This document shows, in pieces, positions 15,453-23,513 of a DNA stretch of 35,345 nt. Both the position numbers and the translations under genes were made by a program. A model generated the notes under the pieces. The model worked only from the letters and a program-made list of their open reading frames with translations, ran no database searches and had not been told where the DNA came from. The stretch spans positions 66,886-102,230 of the forward strand of contig JAOAHH010000052.1 of NCBI GenBank assembly GCA_026415325.1. The letters are read 5' to 3'. Origin of the DNA: Thermodesulfobacteriota bacterium. Lineage in GTDB: Bacteria; Desulfobacterota; WTBG01; CAIYCZ01; CAIRTM01. Each line of letters opens with the position of its first letter. The stretch's first letter is position 1.

Positions 15453-16289
15453 TCATACGTATTGCAGCCACCATGTATACAGGTCTTCAAACTCGATAGG
15501 CTGGGGTATCGTCAAACGGGTGTTTTCAAGTATCCGGGTCCCGATATCGCGGTATATGCATGCCTCAGGCGTATCGGGTGCACACCGAAACACGGTCTCT
15601 CCTCTGCCGCCACATTCTTTTACGGTCTGGCTGTACGGAATAATGCCGATGATCTGGGTGTTGATTTTTGCTGCAAAGTCTTCAATCATCTGTTGCTCGT
15701 TTTTAACCCGCCTGAGATTGACAATAAGTCCGCCGAGTTGTGCACCTGAGCGGTTTTCGAATCGCTTGATAGCTTTAGAAACATTTGCGACTTGGTACAG
15801 CGCCTCGAATTCGCCGCTTGTGACAACATAAGTTTCGCGGGCGTATCCTTGCCGGATCGGCAGCGAAAATCCGCCGCACACCACATCGCCAAGAATATCG
15901 TATACAACCACATCAATAGAAAGCTGTCTAAATATATCGAGGCCGGTGAGCGTTTCGATTGCTTCAACAACACCTTTTCCGCCGCACCCAACTCCCGGCT
16001 CAGGTCCGCCGCTTTCTGCGCAGTAAATGAGGCCGCCACCGGGAAACTCAAGCGGCGAGCGTGTGATAATATCCTCTGGTTGGATATCGTCATATTGAAA
16101 ATCTTTTTTTCTGAGCACGTCGAGAATGGTCGGCGGAAAATCGGGCAGCAACAGATACGTGCTGTCGTTTTTAGGGCTACACCCCACCTGCAGCACCTTC
16201 ATGCCGCGCTCGGCAAAGGTGTAAGAGAGGTGTGATGCAACAGTTGATTTTCCGATTCCGCCTTTACCATAGAGTGCTATTTGACGCAT
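15453..16289 (-). CDS. NifH/BchL-like iron protein, copy 2
   Basis: A 278-residue paralogue of the adjacent gene, alike over its full length. It has a canonical P-loop YGKGGIGKST, cluster ligands Cys102 (GPEPGVGCGGKG) and Cys138 (YDILGDVVCGGF), and switch II Asp residues. Switch I is GCSPKNDST: Ser38 replaces the normally invariant Asp (Asp39 of Azotobacter NifH), while copy 1 keeps it. It could form heterodimers with copy 1 or serve a second partner. First gene of the operon; GGGAG precedes ATG 16289. Confidence 0.92.
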   Translation of the reverse strand: MRQIALYGKGGIGKSTVASHLSYTFAERGMKVLQVGCSPKNDSTYLLLPDFPPTILDVLRKKDFQYDDIQPEDIITRSPLEFPGGGLIYCAESGGPEPGVGCGGKGVVEAIETLTGLDIFRQLSIDVVVYDILGDVVCGGFSLPIRQGYARETYVVTSGEFEALYQVANVSKAIKRFENRSGAQLGGLIVNLRRVKNEQQMIEDFAAKINTQIIGIIPYSQTVKECGGRGETVFRCAPDTPEACIYRDIGTRILENTRLTIPQPIEFEDLYTWWLQYV

Positions 16290-16384
16290 ACATCATCTCC
16301 CGTGGACATTCAGTTTTGTTTTAGGGCGTAATTCTTTATATTGTGGTGTAGTGTTTTGGTAAAAAATATATCATTAAATTAATT

Positions 16385-16398
16385 GTTCGTTTTCTAAC
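16385..16398 (-). promoter_or_regulatory. Candidate operator at the nitrogenase-like promoter
   Basis: The 14-base imperfect inverted repeat GTTAGAAAACGAAC (GTT-N-G, N4, C-N-AAC) begins four bases after the -10 element and overlaps the expected transcription start. This is a usual place for a MarR-type repressor to bind. I found no equally clear copy in front of the MarR gene. Confidence 0.3.
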
Positions 16399-16402
16399 TA
16401 AT

Positions 16403-16431
16403 ATAATAGCCGTAGTGCTTGATGCTGTCAA
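16403..16431 (-). promoter_or_regulatory. Sigma70-type promoter of the nitrogenase-like operon
   Basis: On the minus strand, -35 TTGACA (16431-16426), a 17-base spacer and -10 TATTAT (16408-16403) form a near-consensus promoter directly after the MarR gene terminator. The leader to the copy 2 start codon is about 105 bases and AT-rich, without a recognisable riboswitch. Confidence 0.8.
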
Positions 16432-16432
16432 G

Positions 16433-16461
16433 AAAAAAAATGCCCCGGTGGTCCAGGGCAT
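16433..16461 (-). terminator. Rho-independent terminator after the MarR gene
   Basis: On the minus strand, ATGCCCTGG pairs with CCGGGGCAT (one G-T pair) around a four-base loop, followed by eight T. It lies 91 bases after the MarR stop and separates that gene from the operon promoter. Confidence 0.85.
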
Positions 16462-16551
16462 ACTAATGTGTAAAACTATGGGGGATAGAAAAGAAGTCAG
16501 TCTGCGCACATCCGACCGAGCGGAAATCCGATATGCCTTCAGACAATCCTA

Positions 16552-17076
16552 TTATTGCTTTTCATCTGAGGCTGGGGCACGTCGTTTCCCGGGTCGTTTC
16601 TTTTCTTCATCGTTGGTTATTTTTCGTAAAATCGAAGAAACCTCCCGAAGGGCAGCCACCAACTGATTTAAATCGCTGCTGCTGAGCTGACCGAACAGTT
16701 TGCTCATCTCTTCACGGCGTCTGCCGATCATTTTTGCATGAATCTTTTTGCCGCGCTCCGTCAGCGATACCTTGACGACCCGCCGATCTTTTGTATCGCG
16801 AATACGCTTGAGAATGCCTTCAGCTTCGAGTCGGTCAACCATTTCCGTCATACTCGGCATTTTAACAAGCGCATTTTTGCTGAGCTCGCTCATGGTATAT
16901 TGGCGATCTTCATGAAAAGCAGAGAGTGCTTTCATTTGGGATAGGCTGAACGGAATATCTGAGAATTTTTTATTGCTTCGAACCATTCTGTTGAATATCC
17001 GCACAAAGATATTGCGGATTTCCGTCATGTGTTCTTCGATTTCTTGGATCATCTCCATACCAGTTCTGTGCTCCAT
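16552..17076 (-). CDS. MarR-family transcriptional regulator
   Basis: A 174-residue winged-helix regulator. An N-terminal dimerisation helix is followed by FSLSQMKALSAFHE, the recognition region SELSKNALVKMPSMTEMVDR, the wing IRDTKDRRVVKVSLTERGKK (DxRxxxxxLT motif complete), a C-terminal helix, and a basic tail (EEKKRPGKRRAPASDEKQ). MarR proteins usually repress adjacent genes until a small ligand binds. The gene lies just upstream of the nitrogenase-like operon in the same direction, making it the likely regulator. GAGGTTACTAT precedes ATG 17076. Confidence 0.9.
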   Translation of the reverse strand: MEHRTGMEMIQEIEEHMTEIRNIFVRIFNRMVRSNKKFSDIPFSLSQMKALSAFHEDRQYTMSELSKNALVKMPSMTEMVDRLEAEGILKRIRDTKDRRVVKVSLTERGKKIHAKMIGRRREEMSKLFGQLSSSDLNQLVAALREVSSILRKITNDEEKKRPGKRRAPASDEKQ

Positions 17077-17122
17077 ATAGTAACCTCGTCTATGATGCGT
17101 TAAAGATTAGGAATCGAATAAT

Positions 17123-17151
17123 ATGGTAGTATAATTGTACTGAGAAGTCAA
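17123..17151 (-). promoter_or_regulatory. Promoter of the MarR gene
   Basis: On the minus strand, TTGACT (17151-17146), 17 bases, then TACCAT (17128-17123), about 45 bases before the start codon. The -10 is weak (4 of 6). Confidence 0.45.
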
Positions 17152-17298
17152 GGCTTTTGGAACTCGTTGTAGTTGTTTGATGTACATTGCGCCTGGCGAA
17201 AACAATTAGTTTATAAAAAAAGAGTACAATCCGATAAATAGCGATACATTTTTTAAAGACTACCTTGTGTCAAATAATAATATATGGAGATGTAATGA

Positions 17299-20208
17299 AT
17301 GGGATATGCAGCATTTTTTAATAACTATCCGGTCATAGGGCGAAAACTATTATTCGTAGCTATAGCCGTTACAGTCTATATTATCGGTTTTACCATACTG
17401 CAATCGTATGTCGGCAGTGCGCCGGCCATCAGCGTTATTGTTCCAGTTATGGCAATTGCGTGGCTTTTCGGTATGTGGCCGGGTATTGTGGCAGGTTTTC
17501 TCAGCCTTCCTGCAAATATTTTGCTCTGTCTTGTTTTTCATGTCCCGGATTGGTGGACAAAGGTGATAGTGCGCGGCGGCATTCCCGGTACGATTGCCCT
17601 TGTCGTCATCGGTGCTGTTATTGGTAAGGTGCGCAGCTTACATCTTCTTCTACAACGTAACATCAAGGAACTGCAAGAAAAAACCGCTGCTCTTGAAGCG
17701 GTAAATGCAACACTGCAGCAAGAGATTGAGACAAAAAACCGGACGCTGGCAGAACTTCGTCTTGCAAGAGAGAATCTTGAGCGGCTGATTGATATTTCCC
17801 TTGACCCCCTTATCATTGTCGATGCACAAGGCTATATCAGCAATCCGAACAAAGCACTGCTGGCACTCCTTGGTTATCAGCGTGATGAACTCATTGGCAA
17901 ACCTGCGGACATGCTCGGCGTTAGCGTTACAGGAAAATACCACAGCACAGCAGGCGAGACGGTGACAATTGACGAAAAATACCTTACAGAAGCTCGTGCG
18001 CGCTTCAACGAGCTTGAGAATCAGGGCCACACACGGCACTGGCAGGCATATTATACACGTAAGGATGGAAGGCTTGTTCCTATTGTTCAGAGTATCGCTT
18101 ATCTGTACGATGCTGCGGGTGTGAAGATTGCTGCATTGGTATCTCTGCATGACATGACCGATCAGCGGCGCCATGAGCGCGAGCTTATTGCATCCAAACA
18201 GTTTCTCGAACAGTTAATCGACGCAAGCATCGATCCCATCGTCATTGGTGACGGCAGAGGCAGAATGGTACGACCAAACAAAGCGTTTCTTGCAATGCTC
18301 GGATGCCGGGAAGAAGAGGTTGTCGGAAAAACATCGCAGGATTTTTCCGTGCGCGAGCCAGGCACATATGTATGCACAACCGGCGAAATGGTGACGATTG
18401 ACGAGGTGTTTTTAAACGAGCAGCAGGCAAAGGCAGCGGAAGTGTTGTGTGAGGGGAAAATTTCCAACTGGATGACCTATTATCGTCGAAAAGACAATGT
18501 ATTGATTCCGGTAGTGCGAAGCATTGTGATTCACCGCAACGAACATAACGAACCAACGGCCGCATTTTCAGTAATTAGGGATATTACCAAGCAGCTTAAG
18601 ACCGAAAAAGAACTGATCCGTGCAAAAGAAGCGGCAGAGGAAGCAAACCGCTCTAAAAGCGCATTTCTTGCCAATATGAGCCATGAGATACGCACCCCTA
18701 TGAACGGCGTGATCGGTTTTGCCGATTTGCTGCTTGACACGCAGCTTGATGAGGAGCAACGAGGCTTTGTCCGCACCATCAAGCATAGCGGGGAGGCACT
18801 GCTCTCTCTGATCAACGATATCCTTGATTTTTCAAAAATAGAAGCGGGGAAGATTACTCTTGAATCCCTTGAATTCGATCTTGAAGTGCTCGCCTACGAT
18901 GTCTGCGATCTGATTCGGCCGAGGACCATGGAAAAACAGCTCGACCTTCTCTGCCATATTGGGGATGATCTCCCTACCATGGTGAAAGGGGATCCGCACC
19001 GGTTCCGACAAGTGTTGCTCAACCTAATGGGTAATGCAGTGAAATTCACGCACACCGGTGAAATTGAGCTTGCCATGGATGCTGAACAGGAAACCGATGA
19101 TAAGGTATTGATTCATACAACGGTGCGAGACACCGGTGTCGGAATTCCAACAGGTAAGCTGGAGGCAATTTTTGAAATGTTTCAACAGGCCGATGAAACA
19201 ACGACGCGGCGCTATGGAGGCAGCGGGCTCGGCCTGTCGATCTGCAAAAGAATTGCCCATCTTATGGGCGGTGATTGTTGGGCCGAAAGCAGACTTGGTG
19301 TGGGGAGCACGTTTCATTTCACTGCATGGCTTTCCAAGTCAGAACTGCGCCAGGCAAAGCGTATTCCGCCGGTAGCACTTGCAGGAAAAAAAGTCCTGGT
19401 GACAGACGATAATAAGAGGAATTTAAATATATTGACCAGGATTCTGGAATCTGCACAGATGCGGGTTAGCCCCTTTACTACTGGCCATGAGGCGCTTGTT
19501 GCGCTCAAAGAGGCTGCTGCCTCTGGCGATCCTTTTGACATATGTATTCTCGATATCAGAATGCCTGATTTAAGCGGCTATGAGCTTGCAGACAAAATAC
19601 GCGCTGAGGTGAGCACAACACTCCCGCTGCTTGCCTTCACCTCATCACCTGAGGGCGGTGCGCGAAAGTGTATGGAAAGCGGATTTAACGGCTTTCTGCC
19701 AAAACCCATCAAACAATCCAAGTTATTTCGCATGATCGAACGTCTCATGGGCGGTGCATTACCGGGTGTCGTCGGCAAGCCAGGTGAGGGATGGATCGTG
19801 ACACAGCATTCGATGCGAGAAGAAGTGAAGCATTCTGCATCGATTTTACTGGCTGAAGACAATCCGGTGAATCAGCAGCTTGCGGTAAAGCTGCTGACCA
19901 AAGCCGGATATAGCGTTGAGGTTGCAGCAAATGGTCGGGAAGCTGTTGAAAAGTTTGCTGCCCAACCTGACGCCTATGATATTATTTTTATGGATGTTCA
20001 GATGCCTGAGATGAACGGACTTGATGCGACAAAAATGTTGCGATCGCTTGGTTTTATATCGATACCGGTCATTGCAATGACGGCAAACGTTATCAAAGGC
20101 GATCGTGAAAAATGTCTCGAGTCAGGCATGAATGACTATATTCCAAAACCCATCAAACGTGATGTGGTGTTTGATATGCTGAGAAAATGGGTTATTGAAC
20201 GAGACTGA
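17299..20208 (+). CDS. Membrane hybrid histidine kinase (TM-PAS-PAS-HK-REC-REC)
   Basis: A 969-residue sensor kinase. About four TM helices (15-115) carry no large periplasmic domain. A coiled coil (about 120-160), PAS 1 (about 160-290) and PAS 2 (about 300-430) follow. The HisKA domain has H462 in NMSHEIRTPMNG, and the ATPase domain has DPHRFRQVLLNLMGNAVKFT, RDTGVGIP and GGSGLGLSICKRI. Two receivers follow: REC1 with phospho-acceptor D752 (ILDIRMP) and REC2 with D899 (FMDVQMP). No output domain, so it likely passes phosphate to another protein. GGAG lies 9 bases before ATG 17299. The signal is unknown. Confidence 0.93.
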   Translation: MGYAAFFNNYPVIGRKLLFVAIAVTVYIIGFTILQSYVGSAPAISVIVPVMAIAWLFGMWPGIVAGFLSLPANILLCLVFHVPDWWTKVIVRGGIPGTIALVVIGAVIGKVRSLHLLLQRNIKELQEKTAALEAVNATLQQEIETKNRTLAELRLARENLERLIDISLDPLIIVDAQGYISNPNKALLALLGYQRDELIGKPADMLGVSVTGKYHSTAGETVTIDEKYLTEARARFNELENQGHTRHWQAYYTRKDGRLVPIVQSIAYLYDAAGVKIAALVSLHDMTDQRRHERELIASKQFLEQLIDASIDPIVIGDGRGRMVRPNKAFLAMLGCREEEVVGKTSQDFSVREPGTYVCTTGEMVTIDEVFLNEQQAKAAEVLCEGKISNWMTYYRRKDNVLIPVVRSIVIHRNEHNEPTAAFSVIRDITKQLKTEKELIRAKEAAEEANRSKSAFLANMSHEIRTPMNGVIGFADLLLDTQLDEEQRGFVRTIKHSGEALLSLINDILDFSKIEAGKITLESLEFDLEVLAYDVCDLIRPRTMEKQLDLLCHIGDDLPTMVKGDPHRFRQVLLNLMGNAVKFTHTGEIELAMDAEQETDDKVLIHTTVRDTGVGIPTGKLEAIFEMFQQADETTTRRYGGSGLGLSICKRIAHLMGGDCWAESRLGVGSTFHFTAWLSKSELRQAKRIPPVALAGKKVLVTDDNKRNLNILTRILESAQMRVSPFTTGHEALVALKEAAASGDPFDICILDIRMPDLSGYELADKIRAEVSTTLPLLAFTSSPEGGARKCMESGFNGFLPKPIKQSKLFRMIERLMGGALPGVVGKPGEGWIVTQHSMREEVKHSASILLAEDNPVNQQLAVKLLTKAGYSVEVAANGREAVEKFAAQPDAYDIIFMDVQMPEMNGLDATKMLRSLGFISIPVIAMTANVIKGDREKCLESGMNDYIPKPIKRDVVFDMLRKWVIERD

Positions 20209-20217
20209 TCCAATCTG

Positions 20218-21237
20218 ATGCAGGAGCAGCTTCTTATTGTCCACCAAGGTGCCATCGGCGATGTGATTCTTTCCCTACCGGCGCTGCATACTATCAAAAG
20301 TGCTTTCCCCCACCATTTCTGCGAAGCGCTCGGGCATCCCGACATCTTAACACTGCTTATAAACCGTTTTTATCTTAATGCTGTTGTATCCGTTCATCGA
20401 GCGATGTTTGCCAGATTATATACGAATGACTCGTTGGTTGATCCGGAATTAAAGGCGTATTTTTCACGCTTTGACTATGTATTCTTGTTCGGCGGTACGG
20501 CACACACCGCAGTAGCACACACCATCAGTACCATCACGGCCGCACGGGTAGTGAGAATAGATCCGTTCCCGACATCAGAACCACGTCATGTTGTAGATTA
20601 TCAACTTGAACAGCTGCAGCAACTCGGTTTTTCGCCTTCAACAACCGTTCCCGTGCTTTTCCCAACGGATGAAGACATGAAGAAAGCCGTACAATTTTTA
20701 GCTTCATACAACCTCTCCTCTGCGCACGGACCTATAATCGCCATGCATCCGGGAAGCGGCAGCCCACGCAAAAATTGGCCTGCTGAGCACGTGATCGTGT
20801 TTCTGAGGCACATAATACAACGGATTACCTGCACCATACTGCTTATCGAGGGACCGGCTGACGACCATATATGCCGCAGGATAGAGCACGCGTGTGCCGG
20901 GATGAGGCTCTGTACGGTACGCCACCTCGATCTTTCCCTTCTTGCTGCAATACTCAAGCATTGCACGTTGTATATCGGTAATGATTCCGGAATAACTCAC
21001 ATTGCAGCGGCATTAGGAGTGCCGACTATTGCACTTTTCGGTCCGACCAATCCACAAATCTGGGCACCGCGCGGATCTGCAGTGTGCGTGTTGCACCACC
21101 GTGCAGACCATGAGGGATGGAAGTGGCCCGATCCCGATCATGTTCTTAAGACAGTGTTGTCCATGCTGTCAGGTGAAAGACAGAGTGATCATCTTCCTGG
21201 CTGGCCACGAATTGACAAATCACTGTTCTTCACGTAG
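20218..21237 (+). CDS. Glycosyltransferase family 9 (heptosyltransferase-like)
   Basis: A 339-residue GT-B fold enzyme like WaaC/WaaF/RfaQ, which add heptose to lipopolysaccharide at the cytoplasmic face of the inner membrane. The N-terminal motif is LLIVHQGAIGDVILSLPALH. The nucleotide-sugar half has IAMHPGSGSPRKNWPAEHV and the C-terminal signature IGNDSGITHIAAALGVPTIA followed by LFGPTNPQIWAPRG. It starts nine bases after the kinase stop without a clear Shine-Dalgarno. The sugar cannot be assigned. Confidence 0.88.
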   Translation: MQEQLLIVHQGAIGDVILSLPALHTIKSAFPHHFCEALGHPDILTLLINRFYLNAVVSVHRAMFARLYTNDSLVDPELKAYFSRFDYVFLFGGTAHTAVAHTISTITAARVVRIDPFPTSEPRHVVDYQLEQLQQLGFSPSTTVPVLFPTDEDMKKAVQFLASYNLSSAHGPIIAMHPGSGSPRKNWPAEHVIVFLRHIIQRITCTILLIEGPADDHICRRIEHACAGMRLCTVRHLDLSLLAAILKHCTLYIGNDSGITHIAAALGVPTIALFGPTNPQIWAPRGSAVCVLHHRADHEGWKWPDPDHVLKTVLSMLSGERQSDHLPGWPRIDKSLFFT

Positions 21238-21273
21238 GATTTTATAGTAAATTGCATCTCCGTGGAGCAGATC

Positions 21274-22473
21274 ATGAAATATGTAGTGATTCTTGGCGAT
21301 GGTATGGCAGATTATCCCCTTCCTGAGAGGGATAATAAAACTCCCCTTGCATTGAGCCATACGCCTGCCATGGATAGGCTTGCACGCAACGGCGAACTTG
21401 GGCTTGTACGGACCATTCCCGAGGGTATGGATCCGGGCAGTGACGTGGCAAATCTTTCGGTTTTGGGCTATGACCCCAAGCGTTTTTACTCAGGAAGAGC
21501 GCCAATTGAGGCGGCTAGTATTGGGGTGGAGCTTAGTCCAGCGGATGTTGCATTTCGTTGTAACTTAGTTACGTTTCGTGAACAGAACGGTCGCTTTATT
21601 ATGGATGATTACAGCGCCGGGCATATTGCAACTGCGGATGCACGGCTTATCATAAAAGAACTTAAGCGGCACCTTGATGCACCTGATGTAACGTTTTATC
21701 CGGGTGTGAGTTACCGGCATTTGATGGTATGGAACAACGGCTGCGCAGACATGAAAACAACGCCCCCCCATGACATCACGGGGCGTCCGATTGCTGACTA
21801 CCTTCCGCAGGGTAATGGTGCCGAAACGATTAGGGCTCTGATGGAACGTGCACGGGAGATTCTTGCCGAACTTGAGATAAATCGTCAGAGAGCCTGCCCG
21901 GTGGGCGGCATTTGGCTCTGGGGGCAGGGTAGAGCAATAAAGCTCCCCCGTTTTAAGGATAAATACGGCATTTCAGGCAGTGTCATTTCAGCGGTTGATC
22001 TTGTTAAAGGGCTTGGTATCTGCGCCGGGCTTAGGGTCATCAACGTGCCGGGAGCCACCGGATATCTTGATACAAATTACGAGGGCAAGGTATGCGCCGC
22101 GCTTGATGCACTTGCAGAAGGTGATTTCGTGTACGTGCATGTTGAAGCTCCTGACGAAGCATCCCATAAGGGTAGTCTTGATGAAAAAATCCGGGCGATC
22201 GAGGATTTTGACAGCCGCATTGTTGCACCAATTGTTGCAGGGCTTGAGCAGCGCTACGAAGAATTTAGATTGATGGTACTGCCCGACCATCCGACCCCGC
22301 TTGCGATCAGAACCCATGCACCGGATCCGGTACCGTTTATAATGTATGCATCACGTGACGCCAGCAGGCATGGTGCTCGAGATCGAGCATATACTGAGCA
22401 AGATGCAGCGCAAAGCGGTCTGTTTATCAATAGCGGCTGGCAACTGATGGACAGATTGATTCAAGGATTCTGA
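21274..22473 (+). CDS. apgM: Cofactor-independent phosphoglycerate mutase, archaeal type
   Basis: A 399-residue metalloenzyme interconverting 3- and 2-phosphoglycerate. The start KYVVILGDGMADYPLPERDN and DPGSDVANLSVLGYDPKRFY with YSGRAPIEAAS are typical of the ApgM branch of the alkaline phosphatase superfamily. Metal-binding regions include the catalytic Ser in GSDVANLS, VHVEAPDEASHKG and VLPDHPTP. Some relatives are annotated as homoserine kinases, but the full-length pattern fits ApgM. ATG 21274 follows GGAG; an in-frame GTG at 21262 is less likely. Confidence 0.88.
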   Translation: MKYVVILGDGMADYPLPERDNKTPLALSHTPAMDRLARNGELGLVRTIPEGMDPGSDVANLSVLGYDPKRFYSGRAPIEAASIGVELSPADVAFRCNLVTFREQNGRFIMDDYSAGHIATADARLIIKELKRHLDAPDVTFYPGVSYRHLMVWNNGCADMKTTPPHDITGRPIADYLPQGNGAETIRALMERAREILAELEINRQRACPVGGIWLWGQGRAIKLPRFKDKYGISGSVISAVDLVKGLGICAGLRVINVPGATGYLDTNYEGKVCAALDALAEGDFVYVHVEAPDEASHKGSLDEKIRAIEDFDSRIVAPIVAGLEQRYEEFRLMVLPDHPTPLAIRTHAPDPVPFIMYASRDASRHGARDRAYTEQDAAQSGLFINSGWQLMDRLIQGF

Positions 22474-22502
22474 TACTCCATTGATACGGATGGGGCGTTT
22501 GT

Positions 22503-22910
22503 GTGAAAACATTTATTACAGAATACCGGGTTATTTACGGTGATTGTGATCCGTTTGATGTAGTCTATTATGGACGGTATTTCGATCTGTTCGAGCGCGG
22601 AAGAACCGAAATGTTCCGCGACCTCGGACTTCCTTATAGAGAGATAGCCGATCAAGGCATTTATACGCCGGTTATTGAAGCAGGATGCACCTATATCCAA
22701 TCGGCACGCTACGATGATCTCCTCCTGATTGAAACGCGCATCGGCCAGATCGGCCGGGCACGAATACGGTTTGATTATTCAATTTACCGTAAAAACCCGC
22801 ATACCCTGCTTGCCGAGGGATTTACCGTGCATGCATTTGTTAATAACCAGCGAAAGATTCTTCGAGTGCCACCTGAGGTTATTCATGTTGTAAAAGGATT
22901 GACAGAATAA
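22503..22910 (+). CDS. Hotdog-fold acyl-CoA thioesterase (YbgC/4HBT family)
   Basis: A 135-residue single hotdog domain. The active-site segment VIYGDCDPFDVVYYGRYFDL followed by FERGRTEMFR carries the catalytic Asp of the YbgC/4-hydroxybenzoyl-CoA thioesterase type (usual form YxDTDxxGxVYY). IETRIGQIGRARIRFDYSIY is the central strand region. Substrates are short acyl-CoAs or acyl-ACP in relatives. The start is GTG at 22503, 29 bases after apgM, so likely the same transcript. Confidence 0.85.
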   Translation: MKTFITEYRVIYGDCDPFDVVYYGRYFDLFERGRTEMFRDLGLPYREIADQGIYTPVIEAGCTYIQSARYDDLLLIETRIGQIGRARIRFDYSIYRKNPHTLLAEGFTVHAFVNNQRKILRVPPEVIHVVKGLTE

Positions 22911-22930
22911 CGGGATTTATGGATAACCGC

Positions 22931-22959
22931 TTGACAGAATAAGTTTTTTTTTATATTAT
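22931..22959 (+). promoter_or_regulatory. Promoter of the initiator tRNA gene
   Basis: Perfect -35 TTGACA (22931-22936), 17-base spacer and -10 TATTAT (22954-22959), 13 bases before the mature tRNA 5' end. Confidence 0.88.
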
Positions 22960-22972
22960 TGTATCAATTTAT

Positions 22973-23049
<77 letters not shown>

Positions 23050-23058
23050 TGAATGATT

Positions 23059-23095
23059 AAGCACTGAAACATTTTTTTGTTGCGGTGCTTTTTTT
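23059..23095 (+). terminator. Rho-independent terminator after tRNA-Met
   Basis: AAGCACTGAAAC pairs with GTTGCGGTGCTT (one mismatch, one G-T pair) around an eight-base loop, followed by a T run ending at 23095. Confidence 0.85.
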
Positions 23096-23507
23096 ATTCC
23101 TTCATCGCATAGTTATCTATACTTTCCTTTGCCTCATTCCAGGATAAGCTTTTTTCATGTCATGTACGACACTGTCTCAAAAGAGGGGGAACATGAAGGG
23201 TCCCTTTACGGGCCGCGATAAGCTCTTTACCTTACTTTACCTTCGCAGCATAGAATCCTCGTAGAAGACCGTTATCGAAGTTTTCAATGGCAGAGGGTGG
23301 CGATTCCGTATTATTACCATTAATACTGTTTATATCTTGTGGAGCTAATTTTGTTTAAGCACTATATATAGAGGTTTTTCTTTTCCACAGGCTTTGTGGG
23401 AAACTTGTGGAAAAACGTGTCCAAAAGAGATTTCCAGCTCGGTAAAATAGGATGCTCAACGGATTGCTCATATTTTGAGCAGCTTGTTTTGGTATAAAAA
23501 CGGATGC
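23096..23507. other. Gene-free region with DnaA-box-like sites
   Basis: No convincing gene on either strand between the tRNA terminator and the exonuclease gene. It holds a group of DnaA-box-like 9-mers (23381-23414), a 6-base-pair hairpin TGCTCA/TGAGCA (23465-23481) and a 12-base direct repeat (23450 and 23502). Confidence 0.6.
23381..23414. promoter_or_regulatory. Cluster of three DnaA-box-like 9-mers
   Basis: TTTTCCACA at 23381-23389 (+) and its reverse complement at 23406-23414 (-) both fit TTWTNCACA. TTTCCCACA at 23395-23403 (-) differs at one position. The outer two also form a possible hairpin, so a structural role is an alternative. Confidence 0.35.
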
Positions 23508-23513
23508 TTAACG
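23450..23513. repeat. 12-base direct repeat
   Basis: GGATGCTCAACG at 23450-23461 recurs as GGATGCTTAACG at 23502-23513 with one difference. The second copy overlaps the 3' end of the exonuclease gene. Between them lies the TGCTCA/TGAGCA hairpin. Confidence 0.4.

Noticed and set aside
9825-16289. Classical nitrogenase or a photosynthetic bacteriochlorophyll operon
   Set aside because: FeMo-cofactor ligands and nifENB genes are missing, and no other bch, puf or carotenoid biosynthesis genes are present. Subunit features are mixed between families.
23193-23264. A 23-codon ORF with GAGGGGG before its ATG in the gene-free region
   Set aside because: The spacing of the Shine-Dalgarno to ATG is only three bases, there is no promoter, and nothing supports coding beyond chance.
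23167-23290. Possible insertion sequence remnant (ACTGTCTCAAAA-like end)
   Set aside because: No matching inverted end, target duplication or transposase fragment could be seen nearby.
23381-23414. Chromosomal replication origin
   Set aside because: Only three box-like sites, no dnaA, dnaN or typical origin genes in the window, and a hairpin explains part of the pattern.
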